Source: Azospirillum rugosum (GTDB lineage: Bacteria; Pseudomonadota; Alphaproteobacteria; Azospirillales; Azospirillaceae). Taken from it: DNA of 64,000 nt. Positions 43,271 through 52,095 of this stretch are shown here, piece after piece. The notes under the pieces were generated by a model that saw only the letters and a list, made by a program, of their open reading frames with translations, was not told the origin of the DNA and ran no database searches. A program made the translations under genes and the position numbers. The stretch is from contig NZ_JAGINP010000027.1 in the NCBI RefSeq assembly GCF_017876155.1, positions 45,627 through 109,626 on the forward strand, in the 5' to 3' direction. The stretch's first letter is position 1. Each line of letters opens with the position of its first letter.

Positions 43271-44038
43271 ATGAGCGTCACCATCGACCTCAACGGGAAG
43301 ACCGCGCTCGTCACCGGGGCGTCCAGCGGGCTGGGCCGGCATTTCGCGGGGGTGCTGGCGCGGGCCGGCGCGCGGGTGGCGCTGGCCGCCCGGCGGGCCG
43401 ACGCGCTGGCCGACACGCGCGCGGCCATCGAATCCGCGGGTGGCAGCGCCGTCGCCGTCGCCATGGACGTCACCGACCCGGACTCGGTGCGCGCCGGTGT
43501 CGCCGAGGCGGCCACGGCGCTGGGGCGGATCGACATCCTGGTCAACAACGCCGGCGTCACCGTCACCCGCTCCTTCCTCGACATGGAGGAGGAGGAGTGG
43601 GACCGCGTGGTCGACACCAACCTGACCGGCTGCGCCCGCGTCGCCCGCGCCGTCGCCCGGCGCATGCGCGACGACGGGACGGGCGGGGCCATCGTCAACA
43701 TCGCCTCCATCCTCGGGCTGCGGGTGGCGGGGCAGCTGTCGTCCTACATCGCGTCGAAGGGCGGGCTGGTCCAGCTGACCCAGGCGATGGCGCTGGAGCT
43801 GGCGCGCCACAACATCCGCGTCAACGCGCTGTGCCCCGGCTATCTGGAAACCGAGCTGAACGCCGACTTCTTCGCCACCGACGCCGGGCGGACGCTGGTC
43901 AAGCGCATCCCGCAGCGCCGCCTGGGCCGGCTGGACGAGCTGGACGTGCCGCTCCTGCTGCTGTGCTCCGACGCCGGGTCCTACATGACCGGGTCGATGC
44001 TGACCGTGGACGGCGGCCACATGGTGTCGTCGCTGTGA
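43271..44038 (+). CDS. SDR family oxidoreductase, 3-oxoacyl-ACP reductase-like
   Basis: A 255-residue classical SDR from ATG 43271 with GGGAGGGGG upstream. Motifs: TGASSGLG, NNAG, Ser in VNIASILGLR, YIASK for Tyr/Lys, and DGGHMVSSL at the C-terminus. The fold and length fit FabG-like or 2-keto-3-deoxy type dehydrogenases. It diverges from the Tat-SDR gene (164-bp gap). No metabolic partner lies beside it, so the substrate is unknown. Confidence 0.9.
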   Translation: MSVTIDLNGKTALVTGASSGLGRHFAGVLARAGARVALAARRADALADTRAAIESAGGSAVAVAMDVTDPDSVRAGVAEAATALGRIDILVNNAGVTVTRSFLDMEEEEWDRVVDTNLTGCARVARAVARRMRDDGTGGAIVNIASILGLRVAGQLSSYIASKGGLVQLTQAMALELARHNIRVNALCPGYLETELNADFFATDAGRTLVKRIPQRRLGRLDELDVPLLLLCSDAGSYMTGSMLTVDGGHMVSSL

Positions 44039-44089
44039 GCGCCTGATTGCGAGCGCGGATTCCCGCTGGCGGAGCGGGCCGGGGAGGCT

Positions 44090-44114
44090 CCCTCTCCCCA
44101 GCGGAGAGAGGGTT
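44090..44114 (+). terminator. GC-rich hairpin downstream of the SDR gene
   Basis: CCCTCTCC-CCAGC-GGAGAGAGGG, a single arm of the GC-rich repeat family, 50 bp after the SDR stop. It may terminate that transcript, although no long T-tract follows. Confidence 0.4.
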
Positions 44115-44211
44115 GGCGTCCACGGGGCGATTGGCCTGATCGCAACGCCCGCTTGCCTTGCAAGGCGGCAGCCGATATGAGGGGCCGGCTTGATAAGACA
44201 AGGACGGCCGG

Positions 44212-46395
44212 ATGGCGACGGTTGAGGAAGCGCTGGCCCTTGCGCTCGACCACCATATGGCCGGGCGTTTCGCCGAAGCGGACATCCTCTATGGCCGCAT
44301 CCTTGAGGTCGATGCCGACAACCCGCACGCGCTGCACCTCCACGGCGTCCTGTGCGCCCAGACCGGCCGGCTGAGCGAGGCCGTTCCGCTGCTGCGGCGC
44401 GCGGTCCGGCAGAGTCCTTTGATCGCCGATTTCCAGGTCAACCTTGCCAACGCCCACCGCGCCGCCGGCCAGGCCGGGGAGGCGGCGGAGGCTTATCGCC
44501 GGGCCATCGCGCTGGCGCCGGATCGTGCCGACGCCTGGAACGGCTTGGCGGCGGCGCGGCAAAGCGGCGGGGATCCGGCAGCGGCGCTGCGGCTCTACGA
44601 CCGGCTGTTGCGGCTGTGCCCTGAGGATGCCGAAGCCTGGATCGAGCATGGCCTGCGCCTGCGGCGCGCGGCCCGGCACGCGGACAGCGCCGACGCGTTC
44701 CGCCGCGCGGCGGCGCTGCGGCCGGCGCAGGTCGAGGCGCATGGCAACTTGGCGCTCGCGTTGCGTGATCTCGGCCAACCGGAGGCGGCGCTGCGGCACG
44801 CCCGCATTGCCGTTGCGCTCGACCCCGCCCGGCCGGACGCGCTGTACAATCTGGCGGCGGCGCTGGAAACGCTCGACCGGCCGGGGGAGGCCGTGAGTGC
44901 GCTGCGCCGGGTGGTGCGCGCGGTTCCCGAGGATGCCGAGGCGTGGTCGTTCCTCGGCGGCATGCTGCGGCGGACGGGGCGCATCGCCGCCGGCCGGGAC
45001 GCCTGCGACCGCGCGCTGGCGCTCGACCCCGCGCTGCTCAACGCGCTGGTCAACCGCGCCATCGTCCTCCAGGATTTCGGCGCGGTGGAGGACGGCGTCC
45101 GCTACAACCGGCGCGCCGCCGCCCTGGCCCCGGACCGCGCCGACCTGCATTCCAACCTGCTGCTGTCCCTGCACTACAGCGACCGCGTCGGGCCCGCCGC
45201 CCTGCTGGCGGAGCATCGGGCCTGGGACGCGCGGCACGGCCGTCCCTGGGCGCCGCGGCCGGGCTGGCGCCACCCCAACGCGCCCGATCCGGAGCGGCGC
45301 CTGAGGATCGGCTATGTGTCGGCCGACTTCGGCTACCACCCCGTCGGCTATTTCCTGGCGCCCGTGCTGCCGGCCCACGACCGCGCGGCGGTGGAGGTGT
45401 TCTGCTATTCCGCCAAGACGCGCGAGGACGGGATGACGCGGCGGCTGCGCGCCGCGGCGGACCAGTGGCGGTCCATCCTCGGCATGGACGACGCTGCGGC
45501 CGCGGCGCTGGTCGCCGCCGACGGCATCGACATCCTGGTCGATCTGGCCGGCCACACCAGCGGCAACCGGCTGCCGCTGTTCGCGCGCAAGCCGGCGCCG
45601 GTGCAAGTGACCTGGGCCGGCTATGTCGGCACGACCGGGCTGTCGGCCATGGACGCGCTGATCGCCTGCCCGCGCCACATGCCGCCCGGCAGCGACGAAA
45701 CGGCGGTGGAGCGGGTGGTGCGCCTGCCCGACGACTATGTCTGCGTCCTGCCGCGCGAACAGGCGCCGGAGGTCGGGCCGCTGCCGGCGCTGGAGAACGG
45801 CTTCGTCACCTTCGGATGCTTCAACAACCGGATCAAGCTGTCCGGACCGGTGCTGGCCCTGTGGGCGCGGCTGCTCGACCGCGTACCAAAGGCGCGGCTG
45901 CTGCTGAAGACGCACCAGTTCGACGACGCGCGGGTGCGGGACGGCCTGCTGGCGGAGTTCGCGGCGCTGGGCGGGGACCCGGCGCGCGTCGATCTGTCGG
46001 GCAGCGCGCCGCATTTCGACTTTCCGGCCTGGTACAACCGCGTCGACGTCGCGCTCGACCCCTTCCCCTATTCCGGCGGGCTGACCACGCTGGAGGCCTT
46101 GTGGATGGGGGTGCCCGTGGTGACGCTCGGCGGCGGCGACCGGTTCTGCGCCCGGCACTCCGTCGGCCACCTGACCGCGGCGGGGCTGGCGGAGATGATC
46201 GCGCCGACCCCGGACGCCTACCTCGACATTGCGGCGGGGTTGGCTGGCGACCTGCCCGCCCTGGCGGCGCTGCGCGCGGGGCTGCGCGGCCGGATGGCCG
46301 CCTCGCCCCTGTGCGACGGGCCGCGCTTCGCCCGGACCCTGGAGGCGGCCTACCGCGACCTGTGGCGAGGATGGTGCGGTGCCGCACAGGCGTGA
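44212..46395 (+). CDS. TPR protein with SPINDLY/OGT-like (GT41) glycosyltransferase domain
   Basis: A 727-residue protein. The first ~330 residues are tandem tetratricopeptide repeats (A-x-x-L-x-R-x-L-x-x-x-P-x-x-A pattern, eight or nine units). The rest is a GT41 catalytic region: LRIGYVSADFGYHPVGYFLAPVL, DILVDLAGHTSGNRLPLFARKPAPVQVTWAGYVGTTGL, FGCFNNRIKLS, DPFPYSGGLTTLEALWMGVPVVTL and LTAAGLAEMI. It probably transfers a sugar from a UDP-sugar to protein Ser/Thr. Bacterial members modify flagellins or other surface proteins; no acceptor is encoded nearby. Confidence 0.92.
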   Translation: MATVEEALALALDHHMAGRFAEADILYGRILEVDADNPHALHLHGVLCAQTGRLSEAVPLLRRAVRQSPLIADFQVNLANAHRAAGQAGEAAEAYRRAIALAPDRADAWNGLAAARQSGGDPAAALRLYDRLLRLCPEDAEAWIEHGLRLRRAARHADSADAFRRAAALRPAQVEAHGNLALALRDLGQPEAALRHARIAVALDPARPDALYNLAAALETLDRPGEAVSALRRVVRAVPEDAEAWSFLGGMLRRTGRIAAGRDACDRALALDPALLNALVNRAIVLQDFGAVEDGVRYNRRAAALAPDRADLHSNLLLSLHYSDRVGPAALLAEHRAWDARHGRPWAPRPGWRHPNAPDPERRLRIGYVSADFGYHPVGYFLAPVLPAHDRAAVEVFCYSAKTREDGMTRRLRAAADQWRSILGMDDAAAAALVAADGIDILVDLAGHTSGNRLPLFARKPAPVQVTWAGYVGTTGLSAMDALIACPRHMPPGSDETAVERVVRLPDDYVCVLPREQAPEVGPLPALENGFVTFGCFNNRIKLSGPVLALWARLLDRVPKARLLLKTHQFDDARVRDGLLAEFAALGGDPARVDLSGSAPHFDFPAWYNRVDVALDPFPYSGGLTTLEALWMGVPVVTLGGGDRFCARHSVGHLTAAGLAEMIAPTPDAYLDIAAGLAGDLPALAALRAGLRGRMAASPLCDGPRFARTLEAAYRDLWRGWCGAAQA

Positions 46396-46399
46396 GGCG

Positions 46400-47338
46400 T
46401 CAGAAATTCACGTCGTGCCCGCCTTTCAGGCTGAGCATGGCGCGGGCCTCCTCCGGCGTCGCGACCTCCAGCGACAGGCCTTCGATGAGGGAGCGGACGA
46501 TCCGCACCTGCTCCGCGTTGGAGGTGGCCAGCCGCCCTGGGCCGGCCCACAGGCTGTCCTCCAGCCCGACCCGCACGTTGCCGCCGAGCGCCAGGGACAT
46601 GGACGCCACCGGCATCTGGTTGCGCCCGGCGCCGAGCACCGACCAGACATACTGGTCGCCGAACAGCCGGTCGGCGGTGCGCTTCATGTGCATCACGTCC
46701 TCCGGGTGCGGGCCGATGCCGCCCAGGATGCCGAAGACCGACTGCACGAACAGCGGCGGCGTCACCAGCTTGCGGTCCAGGAAGTGCGCGAGGTTGTAGA
46801 GGTGGGAGATGTCGTAGCACTCGAACTCGAATCGCGTTCCGTTGCCGGAGCAGGTCTTCAGGATGTGCTCGATGTCCTTGAAGGTGTTCTTGAAGACGAG
46901 GTCGCGGCTGTTCTCCAGGTGCTGGCGCTCCCACTCGTGCTGGAAGGTCTGGAAGCGGTCCAGCATCGGGAACAGGCCGAAGTTCATGGAGCCCATGTTG
47001 AGCGACGCCACCTCCGGCTTGAAGTGGGAGGCGGGGCGCAGGCGCTCCTCGATGGTCATGTGCGGGCTGCCGCCGGTGGTCAGGTTGATGACCGCCGCCG
47101 TGTTCTGCTTGATGCGCGGCAGGAATTGCTGAAAGGCCGCCGGGTCCTGCGTGGGTCGGCCGGTCTGCGGGTCGCGGGCGTGCAGGTGGATGACCGTGGC
47201 GCCGGCCTCCGCCGCGGCGATGGCGTTCTCCGCGATCTCGTCCGGGGTGACCGGCAGGTGCGGCGACATGGAGGGTGTGTGGATGGCGCCGGTCACCGCG
47301 CAGGTGACGATGACCTTGCGGCCGCTTTTCGAAGCCAT
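46400..47338 (-). CDS. beta-keto acid cleavage enzyme (BKACE, 3-keto-5-aminohexanoate cleavage family)
   Basis: A 312-residue DUF849/Kce protein. It is a TIM barrel with the zinc ligands His51 and His53 in VIHLHARDP, TGGSPHMTIEERL, SLNMGSMNFG and GLEDSLW near the C-terminus. BKACE enzymes cleave a beta-keto acid with acetyl-CoA, giving acetoacetate and an acyl-CoA. Substrates in the family include 3-keto-5-aminohexanoate and dehydrocarnitine. The dehydrogenases encoded upstream on the same strand could supply the beta-keto acid. It is separated from them by a repeat (47391-47522). Confidence 0.93.
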   Translation of the reverse strand: MASKSGRKVIVTCAVTGAIHTPSMSPHLPVTPDEIAENAIAAAEAGATVIHLHARDPQTGRPTQDPAAFQQFLPRIKQNTAAVINLTTGGSPHMTIEERLRPASHFKPEVASLNMGSMNFGLFPMLDRFQTFQHEWERQHLENSRDLVFKNTFKDIEHILKTCSGNGTRFEFECYDISHLYNLAHFLDRKLVTPPLFVQSVFGILGGIGPHPEDVMHMKRTADRLFGDQYVWSVLGAGRNQMPVASMSLALGGNVRVGLEDSLWAGPGRLATSNAEQVRIVRSLIEGLSLEVATPEEARAMLSLKGGHDVNF

Positions 47339-47390
47339 GAGCGTGTCCTTCCCTGGAGCTAGTCTTTAAAGCAGTTCCGTTCAGCTTGAA

Positions 47391-47522
47391 GCCCCTCTCC
47401 CTTGATGGGAGAGGGGTTGGGGTGAGGGTGGCGCCGGCTTTGCCGGCCGGAAACTGTTTTCCCGCCTATCGGCGGTAACGACCCCTCATCCCAACCCTTC
47501 TCCCACAAGGGGAGAAGGGCTA
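47391..47522. repeat. GC-rich paired hairpin repeat, copy G
   Basis: GCCCCTCTCCC-TTGAT-GGGAGAGGGG-type left hairpin with TTGGGGTGAGGG; right part CCCCTCATCCCAACCCTTCTCCC and GGGGAGAAGGGC. It lies in the gap between the SDR gene and the BKACE gene. A GCCGGCTTTGCCGGCCGG dyad sits in the loop. Confidence 0.85.
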
Positions 47523-47544
47523 AACGTGGATCCGAGTAGTGGCT

Positions 47545-48336
47545 TCAGAGCGCGACGACGTTGCCGTCGACGCTGATGGCCTGCCCGCTGATGTTCCGGC
47601 CGGCGCTGGAGCACAGGAACAGGATGGTGTTGGCGATGTCCTCGGCCGTCACCATGCGGTCGAGCGAGGCCTTGCCGCGGTATTCGGCCTCCATGGCATC
47701 AACCGTGACGCCCAGCGTGGCGGCGCGGGCGGCGATCACCGCCTGGATGCGCGGGCCCTGCACCACGCCCGGCAGCACCGCGTTCACGCGGATGCCGGCG
47801 GATCCCAGCTCGATGGCGAGGCTCTTGACCATGCCGACCACCGCCCATTTGGTCGCGGCGTAGGGCAGGCGGTAGGCATAGCCGAGCCGCCCGGCGATGG
47901 AGGACAGCGCGATGATGCAGCCGTCGCTCGTCGCCTTCAGCATCGGCACGGCGCGGGTCAGTCCGTAAAAGTGGCTGTCGAGGTTGACGGCGATGGTGCG
48001 GTGCCAGTCGGTGTCGGCGATCTCCTCCACCGGGGCGGTCGGGCCGGCGATGCCTGCGTTGTTGACCAGCACGTCAAGCCCGCCCCACAGGCCGTACACC
48101 TCGTCGAACAGCGCGTCGATCGAGGCGCGGTCGGCCACGTCGGTGCGGGTGGCGCTGTGGTCCGGGTGCGTGGCGCGGAAGTCGGCCAGCGCCTCCTCGG
48201 AGATGTCGCAGACATGGACGCGGGCGCCTGCGGCGATGAAGCCGTCGGCGATCGCGCGCCCGATGCCCGCCGCCCCGGCGGTGACCAGCACGCGCCGTCC
48301 GATTAGGCCGAAGTCCATTCCCTGTGTTCCCAGCAT
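47545..48336 (-). CDS. SDR family oxidoreductase of the BKACE/Liv cluster
   Basis: About 263 residues if started at the ATG at 48336, which has AGGAACACAAAGC upstream; ATGs at 48354 and 48318 are alternatives created by a small tandem duplication (GGAACACA repeated). Motifs: TAGAAGIGRAIADG, NNAG, Ser in ALSSIAG, Tyr/Lys in YAATK and DGNVVAL C-terminus. It resembles 3-hydroxy-acid/polyol dehydrogenases. With the lambda-crystallin-like dehydrogenase and BKACE it probably converts the imported compound to a 3-keto acid. Confidence 0.9.
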   Translation of the reverse strand: MLGTQGMDFGLIGRRVLVTAGAAGIGRAIADGFIAAGARVHVCDISEEALADFRATHPDHSATRTDVADRASIDALFDEVYGLWGGLDVLVNNAGIAGPTAPVEEIADTDWHRTIAVNLDSHFYGLTRAVPMLKATSDGCIIALSSIAGRLGYAYRLPYAATKWAVVGMVKSLAIELGSAGIRVNAVLPGVVQGPRIQAVIAARAATLGVTVDAMEAEYRGKASLDRMVTAEDIANTILFLCSSAGRNISGQAISVDGNVVAL

Positions 48337-48385
48337 GCTTTGTGTTCCTGGCATGGATGGCGGTTTCGATGATGGCGGGCGTTTG

Positions 48386-48471
48386 CCCCCTCCCTAACCC
48401 TCCCCCGCTTCGCGGTGGAGGGAATGAAGCCCCCTCTCCCGCGCGAGCGGGGGAGGGTTAGGGAGGGGGCC
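48386..48471. repeat. GC-rich paired hairpin repeat, copy H (short)
   Basis: CCCCCTCCCTAACCCTCCCCCGC-type arm, a short centre near GGTGGAGGGAATGAAG, and the complementary arm CGGGGGAGGGTTAGGGAGGGGGC. The spacer is only about 20 bp, so the whole element can fold as one long hairpin between the dehydrogenase and SDR genes. Confidence 0.82.
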
Positions 48472-48478
48472 ACCGCAT

Positions 48479-49420
48479 TCATTCCCCGCGCGCGGCGCGG
48501 TCCTTCTTGTGGGCGAGCAGGCCCATCAGGCGGCGGTCGCGCCAGAGCTGGCGGGCGGTCAGCGCGTCGGTGGGCAGGGCGGCGCGGCGGTCGGCGTCGA
48601 TGCGCTCCACCACCGGGTGGCCCCAGCCGGCGTCCGGCAGCGGCTGCGCGGCCAAGCGGTCGTAGAAGCCGCCGTAGCGGGCGGCGTAGTCGGCCACGCC
48701 TTCCGGCGCGTTCAGGTCGATGGTCTCGAACGGCCCCATGAAGGACCAGCGCAAGCCCAAGCCGTCGCGCACCGTGCGGTCCAGATCCTCCGGTGAGACG
48801 TAGCCGTGCGCGACCAGCCGCAGCGCCTCGTTCAGCAGCGCGCCTTGCAGGCGGTTCAGAACGAAGCCTTCCACCTCGCGCTCCACCGTCACGGGGACCT
48901 GCCCGACCTGCTCCATCAGGGCGCGGGCGCGTTGCACCGCGTCGTCGGATGTCCAGGGCGTGCGGCAAAGCTCCACCAGCGGCACGAGGTGCGGCGGGTT
49001 GACCGGGTGGGCGACGAGGCAACGTCCGCGTCCGGCCAGTTCCTCCGTGAAGGCCGAACCGGGAATGGCGGAGGTGGAGCTGGCGAGGATCGCGCCGGCG
49101 GGGGCCAGCCGGTCCAGTTCCGCGAAGATGGCGCGCTTGAGGTCCAGCCGCTCCGGCAGATTCTCCTGCACGTAGTCCGCCGCGCCGACCGTCTCGGCGA
49201 GGTCTGCGCCCATGGCGATGCGGCCGAGGATGCGCTCCGGCGACTCAATCAGCAGGCCAGCGTCGGCGAGGTCGCGCAGGCCCGTGCGGATCAGGCCGAG
49301 CGCTGCCTGCGCGGTGTCGTAACTGGTGTCGACCAGCCGGACCTCGCAGCCGCCCCGCGCGAAGACGATGGCCCAGGCGCGGCCGATCAGGCCGGCGCCG
49401 ACGATACCCACTCGTGTCAT
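48479..49420 (-). CDS. 3-hydroxyacyl-CoA dehydrogenase family protein, lambda-crystallin/L-gulonate 3-dehydrogenase-like
   Basis: A 313-residue protein with NAD motif GIVGAGLIGRAWAIVFARGG (residues 5-24), LASSTSAIPGSAFTEELAG, AHPVNPPHLVPLVEL, EVEGFVLNRLQGALLNEA and GLGLRWSFMGPFETIDLNAPEG. These blocks are closer to lambda-crystallin (L-gulonate 3-dehydrogenase) than to carnitine dehydrogenase or FadB. It would oxidise a free 3-hydroxy acid to a 3-keto acid, a suitable BKACE substrate. It begins 25 bp after the Liv fusion gene. Confidence 0.88.
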   Translation of the reverse strand: MTRVGIVGAGLIGRAWAIVFARGGCEVRLVDTSYDTAQAALGLIRTGLRDLADAGLLIESPERILGRIAMGADLAETVGAADYVQENLPERLDLKRAIFAELDRLAPAGAILASSTSAIPGSAFTEELAGRGRCLVAHPVNPPHLVPLVELCRTPWTSDDAVQRARALMEQVGQVPVTVEREVEGFVLNRLQGALLNEALRLVAHGYVSPEDLDRTVRDGLGLRWSFMGPFETIDLNAPEGVADYAARYGGFYDRLAAQPLPDAGWGHPVVERIDADRRAALPTDALTARQLWRDRRLMGLLAHKKDRAARGE

Positions 49421-49445
49421 GAAGGCACTCCCTGCGTTTCGCGCG

Positions 49446-52085
49446 TCACAGCCACAGGACCTTCCGCCGCAGGTCGAAGTCCTCCAGCAGCGGCCGGCTC
49501 GGCCCGCTGTGGACGACGCGGCCCCGCTCCAGCGCGTAGGTGCGGTCGGACAGCGCCAGGACGAGGTCCAGGTTGTGATCGACGATGATGATGGCGATCT
49601 CCCGGCGCAGCCGGTCGAAGACGGTGAACAGTTCCTCCGTCACCGCGGGGGACAGGCCCTCGAACGGCTCGTCCAGCAGCAGGACCCGCACGTCGCCGTG
49701 CAGCGCGCGGGCGACGGCGACCATCTGCTGCTCGCCACCCGACAGGCAGTCGGCGGGGGTGTCCAGCCGCTCCCGCAGGCGGGGGAAGAAGTCGAAGATG
49801 CGGTCCTCGTCCCAGTGGATGCCGGCCCCGGTGCGCCGCTTCAGCCGGCCCAGCATCAGGTTCTCCGCCACCGTCATGCCGGCGAACAGCCCGCGTCCCT
49901 GCGGCACGTAGCCGATGCCGAGCCGGGCGATCTGCGGCGCGCTGAGCCCGGCGAGGTCGCGCCCTTCGTAGCGCAGCGACCCGCTGGCCGGCGGCGCGGT
50001 GCCGATGATGCCCTTCAGCAGCGTGGACTTGCCCGCCCCGTTGCGGCCGAGCAGGGCGACGATCTCCCCCCGGTGCACGTCCATGGAGACGTCGTTGATG
50101 ATGTGGCTCTTACCGTAGAGGACGTTCAGATTCGCGATGGACAGCACCACCTCCGGCGTGGCCGCCGTCTCCCGCGGGCGCGCCGCGATGGCCGAGGTGC
50201 CGGAGCCGATGTAGACCTCCTGCACGCGCGGGTCGCTGCGCGCGTCCTCCACCGTGCCGTCCACCAGCACGCGGCCCTGGTTCATGACGGTGACGGCGTC
50301 GGCGAAGCCGAAGACGCGGTCGATGTCGTGTTCCACGATCAGCACGGGGATGTGTCCGGCGATGCGCTGGATCAGGGCGGAGATGCGCTCCCGCTCCGCC
50401 GCGGCGAGGCCGGCCAGCGGCTCGTCCAGCAGCAGGATCGACGGCTTGGAGGCCAGCGCGATGCCCATGTCCACCAGCCGCTGCCCGCCGTAGGACAGGC
50501 TGCCGGCCAGCGCCCGCTCCGTCCCGGTCAGGCCCATGAAGTCGATGACCGCGCGCGTCTCCGCGTTGATGTCGGCGAAGCGGTCGGCGCTGCGCCACGC
50601 GTTGAAGCGCGAGGCGTGGCGGGCCTGGGCCGACAGGCGGATGTTCTCCTCCACGCTGAGGTCCGGGAACAGGTTGGTGATCTGGAAGGAACGCGCCAAC
50701 CCGGCCTGGCAGATGCGCGCGGGGTCGAGGCCGGCGATGGTCCGTCCGTTCAGGCGCACCGTCCCCTGGTTCGGCGGGAACATGCCGGAGATCAGGTTGA
50801 ACACGGTGGTCTTGCCGGCCCCGTTCGGGCCGATCAGCGCGTGCAGGCTGCGATTCCCAACCGTGAAGGTCACGCCGCCGACCGCCTGGATGCCGCCGAA
50901 ATTCTTCGCGATGCCGTTGCAGGCGAGTTCCGTTCCAGGCCCGGCCGCCGCCGCGGCCAGGAAGGGCGGCACCGCGGAGGGCGCGGCGGAGCGGGCGGAG
51001 ACGCGGTTTGCCATGGCCGCTTCCTCCGTCGCCTCCTTGCGGACAAATCCCAGCAGGCGCTTCCCGATGCCGACGAGGCCGGTGGGGGAGAACAGGATGA
51101 AGCCGACGAACAGCAGGCCGAAATAGAGCAGCCAGTTCTCCGTCCACATGGACAGGAACTCGCGGAACAGCACGTAGAACACCACGCCCAGCGCCGGCCC
51201 CAGAAAGGTCCGCATGCCGCCGATGACCACCATCGCCAGCAGCTCGCCGGAGAAGGACACGCTGGTCGGGTCGGCCGAGGCGAAGCGGTGGTGCAGCACG
51301 AACAGGGCGCCGGCGAAGCCGGTGATGGCCGACGAGATGGTGAAGGCGACCAGCTTGTACCGGCGCGTGGCGTAGCCGACGAAGGCCGCCCGCTGCTCGT
51401 TCTCGCGGATCGCCACCAGCGTGCGGCCGAGGGGGGAGCGGACCAGCACCCACAGCAGGGCCGCGACGCCGAAGGCCAGCACCCCGACCACGGCGTAGAA
51501 GGCCACCCGGTTGTTGAGGTCCAGCCCCAGCAGCACCGGCCGCTCGATGCCGCCCAGCCCGCTTTCCCCGCCGGTCAGCGCGGTCCAGCGGAAGGCGACG
51601 GCGTAGGTCATCGCCGTGAAGGCCAGCGTCAGCAGGGAGAAATAGACGCCGCGCCGGCGCAGGAACAGGAAGCCCAGCGCGAGCGCCATGACGGTGACCA
51701 GCGCGACGGTCCCGACCACCGGCAGCAAGAAGCCCTTCGGCGCCCAGTTCAGTTGGATCAGCGCCGCCGCGTAGGCGCCGATGCCCAGCCACGCGCCGTG
51801 CCCGAAGGACACCAGACCCGTGTAGCCGACCAGCAGATTCAGCCCCAGCGCCGCGATGGCGAAGATCAGGCAGTCGGTGGCCGAGGTGATGGTCAGCCCG
51901 ATCCCCTCGAACAGGAAGGGCAGGGCCAGGATGCCGGCCACGGCGATGACCAGCGGCCAAGGGAATTGCCCTGGCGCGGCACCGGCAACCGGGCGGCGGA
52001 GCGGGCCGGCGGCGCCGGCGCCCGGCGCCGCGCGCCCGCCGGGCATGGGGTGGGAGCCCTCGCGGGCGAGCTTCTTGGCGACCAT
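49446..52085 (-). CDS. LivM-LivG-LivF fusion: branched-chain amino acid-type ABC permease and two ATPases
   Basis: An 879-residue single frame. Residues ~45-355 are a LivM permease (GLNLLVGYTGLVSFGHGAWLGIGAY, VGGMRTFLGPALG-type block). After a 30-residue Ala/Pro linker, residues ~388-630 are LivG (Walker A GPNGAGKT ~419, LSYGGQRLVDMGIALA, DEPLAGL). Residues ~645-879 are LivF (Walker A GRNGAGKS ~679, LSGGEQQMVAVARAL, DEPFEGLSP). An in-frame ATG at 51014 (Met358) is preceded by GGAGGAAG (51021-51027), so a separate LivG-LivF product may also be made. The gene follows livH by 10 bp. The substrate follows from the nearby beta-keto acid enzymes. Confidence 0.93.
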   Translation of the reverse strand: MVAKKLAREGSHPMPGGRAAPGAGAAGPLRRPVAGAAPGQFPWPLVIAVAGILALPFLFEGIGLTITSATDCLIFAIAALGLNLLVGYTGLVSFGHGAWLGIGAYAAALIQLNWAPKGFLLPVVGTVALVTVMALALGFLFLRRRGVYFSLLTLAFTAMTYAVAFRWTALTGGESGLGGIERPVLLGLDLNNRVAFYAVVGVLAFGVAALLWVLVRSPLGRTLVAIRENEQRAAFVGYATRRYKLVAFTISSAITGFAGALFVLHHRFASADPTSVSFSGELLAMVVIGGMRTFLGPALGVVFYVLFREFLSMWTENWLLYFGLLFVGFILFSPTGLVGIGKRLLGFVRKEATEEAAMANRVSARSAAPSAVPPFLAAAAAGPGTELACNGIAKNFGGIQAVGGVTFTVGNRSLHALIGPNGAGKTTVFNLISGMFPPNQGTVRLNGRTIAGLDPARICQAGLARSFQITNLFPDLSVEENIRLSAQARHASRFNAWRSADRFADINAETRAVIDFMGLTGTERALAGSLSYGGQRLVDMGIALASKPSILLLDEPLAGLAAAERERISALIQRIAGHIPVLIVEHDIDRVFGFADAVTVMNQGRVLVDGTVEDARSDPRVQEVYIGSGTSAIAARPRETAATPEVVLSIANLNVLYGKSHIINDVSMDVHRGEIVALLGRNGAGKSTLLKGIIGTAPPASGSLRYEGRDLAGLSAPQIARLGIGYVPQGRGLFAGMTVAENLMLGRLKRRTGAGIHWDEDRIFDFFPRLRERLDTPADCLSGGEQQMVAVARALHGDVRVLLLDEPFEGLSPAVTEELFTVFDRLRREIAIIIVDHNLDLVLALSDRTYALERGRVVHSGPSRPLLEDFDLRRKVLWL

Positions 52086-52095
52086 CGGCCGGTCC

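Noticed and set aside
48479..49420. L-carnitine dehydrogenase assignment
   Set aside because: The sequence blocks (AHPVNPP, EVEGFVLNRLQ, MGPFETIDLNAPEG) fit lambda-crystallin/L-gulonate 3-dehydrogenase better, and no carnitine thioesterase gene is present.
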